In this document: positions 48,591 through 58,517 of the stretch, one piece after another
How the letters are laid out: every line of letters starts with the position of its first letter
Position numbering within the stretch: the first letter of the stretch is position 1
DNA from: Tepidimonas charontis
GTDB taxonomy: Bacteria > Pseudomonadota > Gammaproteobacteria > Burkholderiales > Burkholderiaceae_C
Reading direction: 5' to 3'
NCBI RefSeq assembly: GCF_007556685.1
Contig: NZ_VJON01000006.1
Coordinates: forward strand, 1-64,000
Length of the DNA: 64,000 nucleotides
Notes under the pieces: generated by a model
The model's input: only the letters and a program-made list of their open reading frames with translations
Database searches by the model: none
Told to the model about the DNA's origin: nothing
Program-made: the position numbers and the translations under genes

Positions 48591-50291
48591 TCAATCCGGT
48601 AACGCCACCGGTCCGATATGGGGATACCATTCGCCCGGCCCGGGATTGTCGGGATGGCTGGCACCACCCAGGTGGCGCACGATGCCCCAAACGGCATTGA
48701 GCGCCGTCTGCACCGCCCCTTCCACCCACGCCGGGGTGAACGAAATATCGTCGCCCGCCAGAAAAATACCGCGCTCGCGCTCGGGCAGGGCGTCTTGCAT
48801 GAAGTGGCCGTACATGCGGTGGTTGTAGCGGTAGTGGCCGGGCAGCGCGCCTTTGAACGCGCCCAGAAAGTGGGGGTCGGCCTCCCACGAGATGGTGATG
48901 GGGTCGCCGATGATGTGGCTGGCGATGTCCACGTCGGGATAAATCTTGCGCAGGGCATCGAGCGCCAGCTGCACGCGCTTGGCGCTGTCGTAGGGCAGCA
49001 TTTTCAGCGCGTCGCTCATCCAGGCGTAAGACAGGCAGATCACCCCGGGCTGGTCCGGCCCGTTGTCGAACAGATAGGTGCCGCGCGTCAGGCGGTCGGT
49101 CAGCGTCATGCCCATGACCGGCCAGCCGTTGGCGCGCAGGTCGTTCCAGAACGGGCGATCGACCATCACGAAGGTCTTGGACGACTGCATGTAGCGCGTG
49201 CGGTCCAACGCCATCCAGAGTTTTTGCGAAAACAGCGACTCTTCGCAGGCAATCTGGGTGGTCAGCAGCCAGCTCTGGCAGGTGACGAGGACGGCGTCGT
49301 AGCGGCGTGTGCTGCCCCAGGCGTCGGTCACCTCGATCTGGCCGTTGCTGGCGCGCTGCAGGGCGCGCACCCCCGGGCGCGGCGCACCGTGGTGGAGTTT
49401 GGCCAGCGTAGTGCCGCGCGGCCAGTGGACGACATTCTGCGGCGCGTGTTGCCACAGCCCCAGCGGCACCTGCTGCACGCCGCCGACGATGTAGTGCTGG
49501 TTCTCATCGCAGCCGGTCAACACCACACGCAGGATTTCCAGCATCGAGTTGGGGAAGTCCGAGTCCCAGCCGCCGGTGCCAAACCCGACTTGCCCGAAGA
49601 CCTCGCGGTGGTGAAAGCTCAGGCGTTTGAAGGCGCTGGACTGGGCGACGAAGTCGTAGAAGGTGCGGTCGTCCCAGCGCGGCACCAGCGCGTTCCACAG
49701 CGCCTTGACGCGCTCGACATCGCGCTGGCGCATGGCCGTTCGTAGCGCGGTAAAACCCGCCCCCTCCTCCAAGGCATCGGCCCAGGCGTCGGCCACCTCT
49801 TGGAACAGCGGCGGCAGGTCGTCGATCGTGCGCGCCCAGTGGGTTTGGCCTTCCAGGTCGATGACGGTACAGTTGGCCGCCGGCGTCAGCGGATTGGGAA
49901 ACGGGCGGCTTGGCAGGCCCAGCAGCCGCACATAGTGGTAAAAGCCCGTCGAAGACAGTGGAAAACGCATGCCGCCCAGCTCGGCGATCGCACCGCTGCC
50001 GCCTTCGAATGGCTGCGAGCGCAGCCGCCCGCCCATGCGCGAGGCCTCGTAGACCACGGGCTTCAGACCCAGCTTCATCAGCTCGTAAGCCGCGGTCAGC
50101 CCGGCCATGCCAGCGCCGACGATGGCCACCTCGGTGCCGTAGCGGCTGGCGGGCAGCTGACCCAACCCAGCGGGGTGGGCCAGCCAGTCGTCGTAGGCGA
50201 ACGGGAAGTCCGGGCCGAAGACGGTGATGGGGGCGTCGGCCGGACGCAGAGGGCGTCGATGCGACAGGGGATCGAACCGGAAAGCCAACAT
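48591..50291 (-). CDS. davB: L-lysine 2-monooxygenase DavB (flavin amine oxidase)
   Basis: A 566-aa FAD enzyme converting L-lysine to 5-aminovaleramide with O2. The N-terminal PITVFGPDFPFAYDDWLAHPAG, FAD-binding VAIVGAGMAGLTAAYELMKLG (GxGxxG at 59-64) and the C-terminal FLAGDDISFTPAWVEGAVQTAL closely resemble Pseudomonas DavB. The long conserved block FGTGGWDSDFPNSMLEI is typical. Tryptophan or phenylalanine monooxygenase is a lesser alternative. AGGAG precedes the ATG at 50291. It lies 16 bp after lysE. Confidence 0.88.
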   Translation of the reverse strand: MLAFRFDPLSHRRPLRPADAPITVFGPDFPFAYDDWLAHPAGLGQLPASRYGTEVAIVGAGMAGLTAAYELMKLGLKPVVYEASRMGGRLRSQPFEGGSGAIAELGGMRFPLSSTGFYHYVRLLGLPSRPFPNPLTPAANCTVIDLEGQTHWARTIDDLPPLFQEVADAWADALEEGAGFTALRTAMRQRDVERVKALWNALVPRWDDRTFYDFVAQSSAFKRLSFHHREVFGQVGFGTGGWDSDFPNSMLEILRVVLTGCDENQHYIVGGVQQVPLGLWQHAPQNVVHWPRGTTLAKLHHGAPRPGVRALQRASNGQIEVTDAWGSTRRYDAVLVTCQSWLLTTQIACEESLFSQKLWMALDRTRYMQSSKTFVMVDRPFWNDLRANGWPVMGMTLTDRLTRGTYLFDNGPDQPGVICLSYAWMSDALKMLPYDSAKRVQLALDALRKIYPDVDIASHIIGDPITISWEADPHFLGAFKGALPGHYRYNHRMYGHFMQDALPERERGIFLAGDDISFTPAWVEGAVQTALNAVWGIVRHLGGASHPDNPGPGEWYPHIGPVALPD

Positions 50292-50307
50292 CACGGATTC
50301 TCCTTTC

Positions 50308-50994
50308 TCAGCCAAACAGCGATGCGATCAACCCCGCCGCGGTGCCCCACATCATCAGCGCCACCAGGCCGTCGAGTGCGCGCCACACCGCCACCGATTG
50401 CAAGCGCCGCCCCAGCCAAAACGCCACGGCGCCCAGAGCGAGGAACCACAGCACCGAGCCTGTAGCCGCGCCCAGGCCGAACAGCGGCTGCTGCGCCCCC
50501 CAGGCCAGCGAAGCGGTGCCGATCAGTACCGCCGTATCCAGCCAGGCGTGCGGGTTCAACCAGGAAAAGGCCAGCGCTGCCAGCACGGCCTGGCGGCGCG
50601 TTGCCGGCGCGGCGGCGTCGCCTGCGCTGGGGCTGGTCGCCAGCGCGGGTGGCACGCCGGCGGCCGCCGGACGCCAGCAGCGGCGCGCGGCCTGCCAGCC
50701 ATACAGCAGCAAAAACAGCACTCCCGCGCCAATCAAGGCTCCATGCAGCTTGTCCGACAGGCCGCCCAAGCGCGCCAGGCCCGCCACGCCCAGCGCGATG
50801 AGCACGATGTCGGCCAAGGCACAGGTCAGCACCGTCAGCCACAGGTGGCGGCGCTGCAGGCCGGTGCGGATGACATGGGCGTTTTGCGGGCCGATGGCCA
50901 TGATGAGCGACAGGCTCATCACCATCCCCGCCACGAAGCTCGGTGCGGCCATGCCAGGCAATCCGGCGCTCCAGGCCAAGGTGCTCATGGTCAA
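50308..50994 (-). CDS. lysE: LysE-family basic amino-acid exporter
   Basis: A 228-aa inner-membrane exporter of the LysE/ArgO type with about six hydrophobic segments. The signatures SLIMAIGPQNAHVIRTGLQRRH and AFSWLNPHAWLDTAVLIG are intact. A divergent ArgP/LysG regulator and downstream lysine catabolic genes argue for lysine as substrate. An internal ATG two codons down is an alternative start. It is the first gene of an apparent lysE-davB-davA operon. Confidence 0.9.
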   Translation of the reverse strand: MTMSTLAWSAGLPGMAAPSFVAGMVMSLSLIMAIGPQNAHVIRTGLQRRHLWLTVLTCALADIVLIALGVAGLARLGGLSDKLHGALIGAGVLFLLLYGWQAARRCWRPAAAGVPPALATSPSAGDAAAPATRRQAVLAALAFSWLNPHAWLDTAVLIGTASLAWGAQQPLFGLGAATGSVLWFLALGAVAFWLGRRLQSVAVWRALDGLVALMMWGTAAGLIASLFG

Positions 50995-51125
50995 CCTCCT
51001 CGATCAGGGTGCGAACGAATATCTTCGAAACGATGGCAGCGAGTGTGCCCCGGGGCACCATTCTTGTTTAACGTTTTTCATGTTATTTTCTTGATGTCAA
51101 TTTTTTTTTAAACTGCAAGCACAAC
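50995..51125. promoter_or_regulatory. AT-rich divergent promoter region of lysE and argP
   Basis: This 131-bp gap is strikingly AT-rich for the window (GTTTAACG, ATGTTATTTTC, a run of nine T). It is a typical dual promoter for an ArgP/LysG-regulated exporter. Individual boxes cannot be fixed by eye; the imperfect palindrome around TATCTTCGAAACGATG at about 51019-51034 is the best regulator-site candidate. Confidence 0.45.
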
Positions 51126-52028
51126 ATGCTCGACGCCCGTCAACTCGAAGCCCTGAGCGCCGTGGTCGAACACGGCCGGTTTTCTGCTGCGGCGCAGGCC
51201 CTGTCGCTGACGGTGGCGGCGGTGTCGCTGCGCGTAAAGGCGCTGGAAGCGCAGCTGGGCCAGCGCCTGCTGGTGCGCGGTAAAACGGTGCGCGCCACGC
51301 CCGCCGGGCAGGCGCTGCTGGCGCACATCAAGCAGGTGCGGCTGATGGAGGCCGATTTGCTGGAGCGCCTCGCCGGCAGCGCCGGCCAGCGCTGGCAGAG
51401 CGTGCCGGTGGCGATCAACGCCGACTCGGCCGCCGCCTGGTTTTTGCCGGGCGTGGCCGCCTTGTTGCAGCGCCAGCGCCTGCTGCTGGACTTGACCATC
51501 GACGACCAGGACCACACCCACGAACTGCTGAAAAATGGCACCGTGGTTGGCTGTGTGACCACGCGCGCCGACGCCATGCGCGGCTGCGTGGCCGAGCCGC
51601 TGGGGGTGATGCGCTATCGCTGCGTGGCCACCGCTGAGCTGGCCGCGCGCGCGCGCACTCCCCAAGGGCGGGTGACGCCGCATCGGCTGCTGGCACTGCC
51701 CGCCGTCATCTTCAACCGCAAAGACGCGCTGCAAGACCGTTGGCTGGAACAACATTTCGGGCTGCGGCAGGCGCGCTACCCACGCCACTTCACGCCGGCG
51801 GTGGACGCTTTCGAGCGGGCCATCGAGCTGGGGCTGGGCTGGGGCATGGTGCCGGAGCTGCATCTGGCCCATCGGCATGGCCGCCCGCCACTGCACGAAG
51901 TGGTGCCCGACGCCGTGGTGGATGTGGCTCTGTACTGGCAACACTGGGAGCGCGAACCGCTGACGGCCCAGCGTTTGACGCGCGCGATTCGCGATGCGGC
52001 ACGTGCCTGCCTGGCGCCGTTGGACTGA
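51126..52028 (+). CDS. argP: ArgP/LysG-type LysR regulator
   Basis: A 300-aa LysR protein of the ArgP/IciA/LysG branch. It is recognised by MLDARQLEALSAVVEHGRFSAAAQAL, the family motif VSLRVKALEAQLGQRLLVR and effector-domain IDDQDHTHELLKNGTVVGCVTT. These regulators sense lysine and arginine and switch on LysE/ArgO exporters. It is divergent from lysE, which supports lysine-responsive control of the lysE-davB-davA operon. Confidence 0.9.
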   Translation: MLDARQLEALSAVVEHGRFSAAAQALSLTVAAVSLRVKALEAQLGQRLLVRGKTVRATPAGQALLAHIKQVRLMEADLLERLAGSAGQRWQSVPVAINADSAAAWFLPGVAALLQRQRLLLDLTIDDQDHTHELLKNGTVVGCVTTRADAMRGCVAEPLGVMRYRCVATAELAARARTPQGRVTPHRLLALPAVIFNRKDALQDRWLEQHFGLRQARYPRHFTPAVDAFERAIELGLGWGMVPELHLAHRHGRPPLHEVVPDAVVDVALYWQHWEREPLTAQRLTRAIRDAARACLAPLD

Positions 52029-52154
52029 GTTCGCAGCCGCGTGCAACGCCCCTGCTGCGGCGCTGGAATTGGCGCTCCCCCTAGGATTGGGGGTGCGGTG
52101 CGCAGACCACGCGGCCGCGCCCGAATTCGTTCCCGTTTGCGTTGCTGCCCGACC

Positions 52155-52538
52155 ATGACCCTGTCTTTTGCCCGTAATGTGCTGGGGGGGCCGCTGCGTG
52201 CCTGCTCCTACGACCCGTTGACGGGATATTTCCGCGACGGCTGCTGCCACACGGCGGCGCACGACGTGGGCTCACACGTCATCTGCGCCAAGGTGACGGC
52301 GGCGTTTTTGGCTTTTTCGCTGCAGCGCGGCAACGATTTGGTCACGCCGCGGCCCGAGTGGCGCTTCCCGGGCCTGAAGCCCGGCGACCGCTGGTGCCTG
52401 TGCGCGTTGCGCTGGAAAGAAGCCCTGGAGGCGGGCGTGGCACCGCCCGTCATTCTGGAGAGTTGCCACGAGCGCGCGCTGGCTTACGTGAGCCTCGACG
52501 ACCTGAAGGCCCACGCCTGGATGCCGGCTGGCACCTGA
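52155..52538 (+). CDS. DUF2237 family protein
   Basis: A 127-aa protein of the DUF2237 family. Typical opening NVLGGPLRACSYDPLTGYFRDGCCHT, then CAKVTAAFLAFSLQRGNDL and the tryptophan-rich DRWCLCALRWKEAL. Function is unknown. Six cysteines are present. Start at ATG 52155, 126 bp after argP; the spacing does not indicate co-transcription. Confidence 0.82.
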   Translation: MTLSFARNVLGGPLRACSYDPLTGYFRDGCCHTAAHDVGSHVICAKVTAAFLAFSLQRGNDLVTPRPEWRFPGLKPGDRWCLCALRWKEALEAGVAPPVILESCHERALAYVSLDDLKAHAWMPAGT

Positions 52539-52670
52539 GCGCGCTCGCGGCCCGCGCGAGCCCGGCGTCACGCGGCCGGGGACCCTGGCGCAGTCGCCCC
52601 CGCTGGCGCGCCGCGGACGTGGTCATCGCCAGCCCGACCACGCGCGCCGCGCGGCTGCGACAATCGCGAC

Positions 52671-53651
52671 ATGACACCCACTCTTCTTCCTGACGCCCCG
52701 CCGGCGGGCGACGGCGCGATCCGCCGCCCCAGCGTATACGGCTCCTGGCCCGAGATGACCTACGCCGGCGTGCTGAGCTTTTTGCGCCGCACTTACACGC
52801 GCGACATCGGCGGCGCCGACGTCGTGGTCAGCGGCATTCCGCTCGATCTGGCCACCACCTACCGCCCCGGGGCGCGGCTGGGCCCAGCGGCCATTCGTGC
52901 CGCCAGCGTGCAACTGGCCGAACTCAAGCCCTTCCCGTGGGGCTTCGACCCGTCTGAGACGCTCGCGGTGGTGGACGCCGGCGACTGCTGGCTCGATCCG
53001 CACCACCCGCACACGATCCCGGGGGCCATCCGCGACCATGCCCGGCGCATCCTGGCCAGCGGCGCGCGCATGCTCACCCTGGGCGGTGACCACTACATCA
53101 CCTATCCGCTGCTGCAGGCGCACGCCGAACGGTTCGGTGCGCCGCTGGCGCTCATCCACTTCGACGCCCACTGCGACACCTGGCCCGACGACAGTCCCGA
53201 CTCGCTCAACCACGGCACCATGTTCTACAAAGCGGTGCGCGAGGGCCTGATCGACCCCGCGCACTCGGTGCAGATCGGCATCCGCACCTGGAACGACGAC
53301 TTCATGGGGCTGCACGTGCTCGACGCACCGAGCGTGCACGCGCGCGGGGCCGAGTGGGCGTTGCAGCAGGTGCTGTCCATCGTTGGCGACCGTGCGGCCT
53401 ACGTGACGTTCGACATCGACTGCCTGGATCCGGCGCACGCCCCAGGCACCGGCACGCCCGTCGCCGGTGGCCTGAGCAGCGCGCAGGCGCTGCACATCGT
53501 GCGCGGCCTGGTGCCCCTGCACCTGGTGGGCATGGACGTGGTGGAGGTGGCACCACCCTACGACCACGCCGACATCACGGCGCTGGCCGCGGCCCACGTG
53601 GCCTGCGACCTGCTGTGCGTGCTGGCCGCGCAGCGCCGCGCGCGGCGCTGA
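52671..53651 (+). CDS. speB: Agmatinase SpeB
   Basis: Hydrolyses agmatine to putrescine and urea. It is 326 aa in the ureohydrolase fold. The dimanganese ligands are His141 ([10 protein letters not shown]), Asp165/His167/Asp169 (HFDAHCDT) and Asp248/Asp250 ([22 protein letters not shown]). Related guanidino hydrolases share these motifs, so agmatine is the likely rather than proven substrate. The ATG at 52671 begins 28 residues before the homology. It is followed by argS, 122 bp downstream. Confidence 0.9.
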   Translation: MTPTLLPDAPPAGDGAIRRPSVYGSWPEMTYAGVLSFLRRTYTRDIGGADVVVSGIPLDLATTYRPGARLGPAAIRAASVQLAELKPFPWGFDPSETLAVVDAGDCWLDPHHPHTIPGAIRDHARRILASGARMLTLGGDHYITYPLLQAHAERFGAPLALIHFDAHCDTWPDDSPDSLNHGTMFYKAVREGLIDPAHSVQIGIRTWNDDFMGLHVLDAPSVHARGAEWALQQVLSIVGDRAAYVTFDIDCLDPAHAPGTGTPVAGGLSSAQALHIVRGLVPLHLVGMDVVEVAPPYDHADITALAAAHVACDLLCVLAAQRRARR

Positions 53652-53773
53652 AGGGGCGACTGCGCCGTGACTTGACCGCCCGCGGGCGTCGCGCACGCGC
53701 ACACCGGCCCGAGTGCGCACCGACACGGCCGGCGTGGCCGGGGTGGCGGCGACCGCCGCCTACAATTGCCGCC

Positions 53774-55456
53774 ATGCAATCCGTCAAACATGATTTGCTG
53801 GAGGCGCTGGCCACCGAGCTGCAAGCGCTGCACCCCGGCGCGGGGGCGCGCGCCGCCTTCGAGCAACCCAAGGTAGCGGCGCACGGCGACCTGGCCATCA
53901 CCGCCGCGCTGCAACTGGCCAAGCCGCTGGGCAAGCCACCGCGCGACGTGGCACAGACGCTGCTGCAGCGGCTGCAGGCCCAACCGGCGTTTCAGCGCTG
54001 GGTGGCGGCGCTGGAGATCGCCGGGCCCGGCTTCATCAACCTGCGCCTGCACCCGCGCGCCAAGCAGCAGGTGGTGCGCGAGGTGCTGGCCGCGGGCGAC
54101 CGCTACGGCCACCGCCCCGCCAACGGCCAGCGCCTGATGGTGGAGTTCGTCTCGGCCAACCCCACCGGGCCACTGCACGTGGGACACGGCCGCCAGGCGG
54201 CGCTGGGCGACGCGCTGTGCAACCTGTTCGAGACCCAGGGCTGGCAGGTGCACCGCGAGTTCTACTACAACGACGCCGGCGTGCAGATCGAGACGCTGGC
54301 GCGCTCGGTGCAGCTGCGTGCCAAAGGCATCAAGCCCGGTGATCCCGGCTGGCCCGAGGCCGCCTACAACGGCGACTACATCCAGGACATCGCGGACGAT
54401 TTTCTGGCCCGCAAAACCGTGGTGGCCGACGACCGCAGCGTCACCGCCAGCGGCGACGTCGAGGACCTGGACGGCATTCGCGCCTTTGCCGTGGCCTATT
54501 TGCGCCACGAGCAAGACCTGGACCTGAAGGCGTTCGGCGTGCGCTTCGACCAGTTCTACCTGGAGTCGAGCCTCTACACCAGCGGCCGCGTGGCGCAGAC
54601 CGTGCAGCGCCTCATCGACGCCGGCAAAACCTACGAAAAAGACGGTGCCCTTTGGCTGCGCACCACCGACTACGGTGACGACAAAGACCGCGTGATGCGC
54701 AAGTCCGACGGCAGCTACACCTACTTCGTGCCGGACGTGGCCTACCACATCACCAAGTGGGAGCGTGGTTTTACCAAGGTCATCAACATCCAGGGCACCG
54801 ACCACCATGGCACGATTGCACGCGTGCGCGCCGGTTTGCAGGCGGTCGGGCTGGGCATCCCTGAAGGCTACCCCGACTACGTGCTGCACACCATGGTGCG
54901 CGTGATGCGCGGCAGGCAGGAGGTGAAGATCTCCAAACGCGCCGGCAGCTACGTGACGCTGCGCGACCTCATCGAGTGGACCAGCCGCGACGCGGTGCGC
55001 TTCTTTCTGCTGTCGCGCAAGCCCGACACCGAGTACACCTTCGACGTCGATCTGGCCGTCCAGCAAAACAACGACAACCCGGTGTACTACGTGCAGTACG
55101 CGCACGCACGCATCTGCTCGGTGCTGGCGCAGTGGCGCAGCCAGGGCGGCGACGTGGCCGCGCTGGCCCAAGCCGACCTGACCCCGCTGGACAGCCCGGC
55201 CGCGCAGGCGCTGATGCTGGTGTTGGCGCGCTACCCCGAGGTGCTGGCGGCCGCGGCGGCCGACTTCGCGCCGCACGACGTGACCTTTTACCTGCGCGAG
55301 CTGGCCGCCGCTTACCACAGCTACTACGACGCCGAGCGCATTTTGGTGGACGACGAGACCGTCAAGCGCGCCCGGCTGGCGCTGGTGGCCGCCACTGCCC
55401 AAGTGCTGCGCAACGGCTTGGCCGTGCTCGGTGTCAGCGCCCCCGAGTCGATGTGA
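53774..55456 (+). CDS. argS: Arginyl-tRNA synthetase
   Basis: A class I aminoacyl-tRNA synthetase of 560 aa. The HIGH-like signature is [19 protein letters not shown]; the KMSKS equivalent is [10 protein letters not shown]. The N-terminal additional domain and the C-terminal anticodon-binding DALR domain ([17 protein letters not shown]) are present. The ATG at 53774 follows a short spacer. An SPOR gene starts 33 bp downstream. Confidence 0.97.
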   Translation: MQSVKHDLLEALATELQALHPGAGARAAFEQPKVAAHGDLAITAALQLAKPLGKPPRDVAQTLLQRLQAQPAFQRWVAALEIAGPGFINLRLHPRAKQQVVREVLAAGDRYGHRPANGQRLMVEFVSANPTGPLHVGHGRQAALGDALCNLFETQGWQVHREFYYNDAGVQIETLARSVQLRAKGIKPGDPGWPEAAYNGDYIQDIADDFLARKTVVADDRSVTASGDVEDLDGIRAFAVAYLRHEQDLDLKAFGVRFDQFYLESSLYTSGRVAQTVQRLIDAGKTYEKDGALWLRTTDYGDDKDRVMRKSDGSYTYFVPDVAYHITKWERGFTKVINIQGTDHHGTIARVRAGLQAVGLGIPEGYPDYVLHTMVRVMRGRQEVKISKRAGSYVTLRDLIEWTSRDAVRFFLLSRKPDTEYTFDVDLAVQQNNDNPVYYVQYAHARICSVLAQWRSQGGDVAALAQADLTPLDSPAAQALMLVLARYPEVLAAAAADFAPHDVTFYLRELAAAYHSYYDAERILVDDETVKRARLALVAATAQVLRNGLAVLGVSAPESM

Positions 55457-55488
55457 GTGTGTCTGCCTCTCGCGTGGAGCCTGCCGCC

Positions 55489-56196
55489 ATGATTGCCCCT
55501 GCGCCCCCCCGCTGGTCCCTGCCACATCGCCAGCATGGCAGCACCTGGCTGGGCTTTTTGCTCGGCTTGGTGGTGGGTATCGGCCTGTCGCTGGCGGTGG
55601 CCGTCTACGTCACCAAGGTGCCGATTCCACTGGTGGACCGCGGTGTACAGCGCAAGCCCGCGCAAGCCGACACCGAGGCGCAGCGCTTGCAGCAATGGAA
55701 CCCGAACGCGGGCCTGTCGTCGGCGCGCCCGGCGGCCCCCGCGGCGTCCAGCGCGGACAACGCCGAGGGCGAACGCACCGAACCCGCCCCCGACCCCATC
55801 GCCGAGCTGATCCAACAGCGCGTCGGCGGCGGCCCGGCTGCGGCCCCCGCCCCCAGCGCAGCACCGGCCCCCGCGCAACCGAGCGTACCGACGCCGAGCG
55901 CTGCCCCCGCCGCCCCAGCCAAACCGGCTGTCCCATCCAGCGCGGGCGAGACCGTCGATCCGTTCCACTATTTCGTCCAAGTGGGCGCCTTTCGCAACGC
56001 CGACGAGGCCGAGGCGCAGCGCGCCCGGCTGGCGCTGCAGGGGTTCGACGCCCGGGTGAGTGAGCGCGAACAAAGCGGGCAACGTGTCTGGCGCGTGCGG
56101 CTCGGCCCGTTCGACAGTAAAGTACAGGCCGAGCTGATGCAGGAGCGTCTGCGCGGCGCCCAATTCGAGACCGCCTTGGTGCGCGTGCCGCGCTAG
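55489..56196 (+). CDS. SPOR-domain membrane protein (FtsN-like)
   Basis: A 235-aa bitopic protein. One membrane segment (about residues 20-42, WLGFLLGLVVGIGLSLAVAVYV), a Pro/Ala-rich periplasmic linker, and a C-terminal SPOR domain (about 158-233, FHYFVQVGAFRNADEAEAQR then VWRVRLGPF) that binds denuded peptidoglycan at the septum. The layout is FtsN/DedD-like. ATG 55489 has GGAG at a suitable distance; upstream GTG starts (55453 or 55459) are possible and would overlap argS. argS-SPOR-dsbA order is typical of Burkholderiales. Confidence 0.85.
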   Translation: MIAPAPPRWSLPHRQHGSTWLGFLLGLVVGIGLSLAVAVYVTKVPIPLVDRGVQRKPAQADTEAQRLQQWNPNAGLSSARPAAPAASSADNAEGERTEPAPDPIAELIQQRVGGGPAAAPAPSAAPAPAQPSVPTPSAAPAAPAKPAVPSSAGETVDPFHYFVQVGAFRNADEAEAQRARLALQGFDARVSEREQSGQRVWRVRLGPFDSKVQAELMQERLRGAQFETALVRVPR

Positions 56197-56339
56197 GGTC
56201 TGCGTCGCTCGTGCGGCGCCGCCGGCGGTGCAGTCGGAACCACTGCGGTCCCTCTCGTCTCCAAGGGTGAGTCGATCTGGCCGTTCCGCCCCGGCGGGAC
56301 GAAGCGATATCTCCCTTCCCTTCTCTCGTACGCTCGACC

Positions 56340-56972
56340 ATGCAACGCCGTCACGCCACGCTCGCCCTGCTTGCCATCGGCACCACCGCCGCCGCCCTGC
56401 CCAATGGCGCGCGCGCCCAAAACGGCCCGCGCGAAGGCACCGAATACCGCCGCTTGAGCAAACCCGTACCCGTGGAGGTTGGCCCCGGACAGGTCGAGGT
56501 TCTGGAGTTTTTCTCCTACAGCTGCATCCACTGCTACCGCTTCGAGCCCCTGATGAAAACCTGGATGCAGCGCCTGCCCAAAGAAATCGTGGTGCGGCGC
56601 GTGCACGTGGGCTTCAACGCGGCGTTCGAGCCGCTGCAGAGGCTGTTTTACGCACTGGAGGCGATGGGCAAGCTCGAAGCGCTGCACCTGAAGGCTTTTC
56701 AGGCCATCCACGACGAGCGGCGGCGCTTCAACGCGCTGGAGCCGATCGCCGACTGGGTGGCCGCGCAAGGGGTGGACCGAGCCGCCTTCGTGCAGACGTA
56801 TCAATCGTTCGGCGTCAGCGGCAAGGTCAAGCGGGCGGTGCAACTGCAAGACGCCTACGAGGTGGACGCCACGCCCTCGCTGGGCATCGACGGACGCTTC
56901 ATCGTCCCCGGCCAGGCCGAGCGTACCCTGAGTATCGCCGACGCCCTGATCGCGCGCGCGCGCCAGGCATGA
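56340..56972 (+). CDS. dsbA: Periplasmic thiol:disulfide oxidoreductase DsbA
   Basis: Introduces disulfide bonds into exported proteins. The precursor is 210 aa with a signal peptide (RRHATLALLAIGTTAAALPNG, cleavage near residue 26 at ARA-QN). The active site is Cys62-Ile-His-Cys65 in FFSYSCIHCYRFEP, with the cis-Pro in VDATPSLGIDG. Its CIHC differs from E. coli CPHC in the residue after the first Cys. It lies downstream of the SPOR protein. Confidence 0.92.
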   Translation: MQRRHATLALLAIGTTAAALPNGARAQNGPREGTEYRRLSKPVPVEVGPGQVEVLEFFSYSCIHCYRFEPLMKTWMQRLPKEIVVRRVHVGFNAAFEPLQRLFYALEAMGKLEALHLKAFQAIHDERRRFNALEPIADWVAAQGVDRAAFVQTYQSFGVSGKVKRAVQLQDAYEVDATPSLGIDGRFIVPGQAERTLSIADALIARARQA

Positions 56973-57101
56973 GTCCCCCCTCCCGGGGCAGTGGGCAGCG
57001 AGGTCACGCGCCGGTCGGCAGCCGCCCACCGGACGATCGCGTGTGTGTTGGGTGGCTGAGGCCGTGGCACAATCAAGCGCACCCGTTTTGGAGCAAGTTC
57101 C

Positions 57102-57746
57102 GTGCCTGCCTTCCGCCTCCTGCCCTGCCTGGGGCCGCTGGCCGCTTTGACGGCCGGTTTGATCCTGGGCGCCGCGCCCGCCGCTCGGGCCGAACGCGCC
57201 GACCGCTTCGCCCCGTTGCAGGCCGAGGCCGACGCCCTGCGCTATGACGACGCGCGCCAGACCAGCGTTTTCAGCGGTCGGGTGCTGATCAGCAAAGGCA
57301 GCATTCGCATCCGCGCCGATCAAGTGGAAGTGCGGCAAGACAACCAAGGCCACCAATTCGGTGTGGCGCTGGGCAGCGCCACACAGCGCGCCTTCTATCG
57401 GCAAAAGCGAGAGGGGCTGGACGAGTACATCGAAGGTGAGGCCGAGCGCATCGAATACGACGGACAGGCCGACCGCGTGACCTTTCGCGGCCAGGCCGAG
57501 CTGCGCCGCTACCGCGGCACCCAACTCAGCGACCACACCAGCGGCGCCGTGATCGTCTATGACAACCGCAACGACACCTTCAGCGTCGATGGCGCCCCCG
57601 CCTCCGGCGGCGGCGCGCGTCCGGGCGAGCGTGTGCGCGCGGTGCTGACGCCGCGCCGCGCCGACCCCGCCGCCACCCAGCCCGCGCCGGCCGACGTGCC
57701 CGCGCCCACGCTCGCCCCCAGCGAAGGCCTGGAGCCCCGGCGGTGA
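57102..57746 (+). CDS. lptA: Lipopolysaccharide transport protein LptA
   Basis: The periplasmic bridge that carries LPS between the membranes. It is 214 aa with a signal peptide to about residue 30 (cleavage after ARA) and an OstA-type beta-jellyroll core with [24 protein letters not shown]. The start is GTG at 57102, preceded by TTGGAG. The tail is Pro/Arg-rich. No lptC precedes it in the window. The stop overlaps the lptB start by 4 bp. Confidence 0.88.
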   Translation: MPAFRLLPCLGPLAALTAGLILGAAPAARAERADRFAPLQAEADALRYDDARQTSVFSGRVLISKGSIRIRADQVEVRQDNQGHQFGVALGSATQRAFYRQKREGLDEYIEGEAERIEYDGQADRVTFRGQAELRRYRGTQLSDHTSGAVIVYDNRNDTFSVDGAPASGGGARPGERVRAVLTPRRADPAATQPAPADVPAPTLAPSEGLEPRR

Positions 57747-58513
57747 ACACGGCCCATGCCATCCCCCCCACCGAGCCGGGGCTGTACGCGCGCGGCCTGC
57801 GCAAGCGCTATGGGCGCCGCACCGTGGTCCACGACGTGTCGCTGCAAGTGCACGCGGGCGAAGTCGTCGGGCTGCTGGGCCCTAATGGCGCTGGTAAAAC
57901 CACGTCGTTCTACATGATCGTCGGCTTGGTGCACGCCGACGCCGGTGAGCTGTGGATCGACGGCCAAGCGGCGCTGCACCTGCCCATGCACCGGCGCGCG
58001 CGCCTGGGGCTGGGCTACCTGCCGCAGGAGGCCTCGATCTTTCGCAAACTCACCGTCGAGCAAAACGTGCGCGCGGTACTGGAGCTGCAGCGCGACGCGG
58101 CCGGACGCCCGCTGCCCGAGCCGGTGCTGCGGCAACGGCTGGATGCCTTGCTGGCCGAGCTGCACGTGGACCATTTACGCGAGGCGCCCGCGCCGGCACT
58201 GTCCGGCGGCGAGCGCCGCCGCGTCGAAATCGCGCGCGCGCTGGCCGCGCAGCCGCGCTATATCCTGCTCGATGAGCCGTTTGCCGGCATCGACCCGATC
58301 GCCGTCATCGAAATTCAGCGCATCATCGGCTTTTTGAAGGCGCGCGGCATCGGCGTGCTGATCACCGACCACAACGTGCGCGAGACGCTGGGCATCTGCG
58401 ATCACGCCTACATCATCAGCGAGGGCCGGGTGCTGGCGCACGGCACGCCGGCGCAAATCGTCGACGACGCCGACGTGCGGCGCGTCTATCTGGGTGAGCA
58501 TTTCCGGCTGTAG
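57743..58513 (+). CDS. lptB: LPS export ABC transporter ATPase LptB
   Basis: Energises LPS extraction through LptFG. It is 256 aa, Walker A GPNGAGKT, signature [15 protein letters not shown], Walker [16 protein letters not shown]-loop DHNV. It begins with GTG overlapping the lptA stop. It runs straight into rpoN, the usual lptA-lptB-rpoN order of proteobacteria. Confidence 0.95.
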   Translation: MNTAHAIPPTEPGLYARGLRKRYGRRTVVHDVSLQVHAGEVVGLLGPNGAGKTTSFYMIVGLVHADAGELWIDGQAALHLPMHRRARLGLGYLPQEASIFRKLTVEQNVRAVLELQRDAAGRPLPEPVLRQRLDALLAELHVDHLREAPAPALSGGERRRVEIARALAAQPRYILLDEPFAGIDPIAVIEIQRIIGFLKARGIGVLITDHNVRETLGICDHAYIISEGRVLAHGTPAQIVDDADVRRVYLGEHFRL

Positions 58514-58517
58514 CGCC

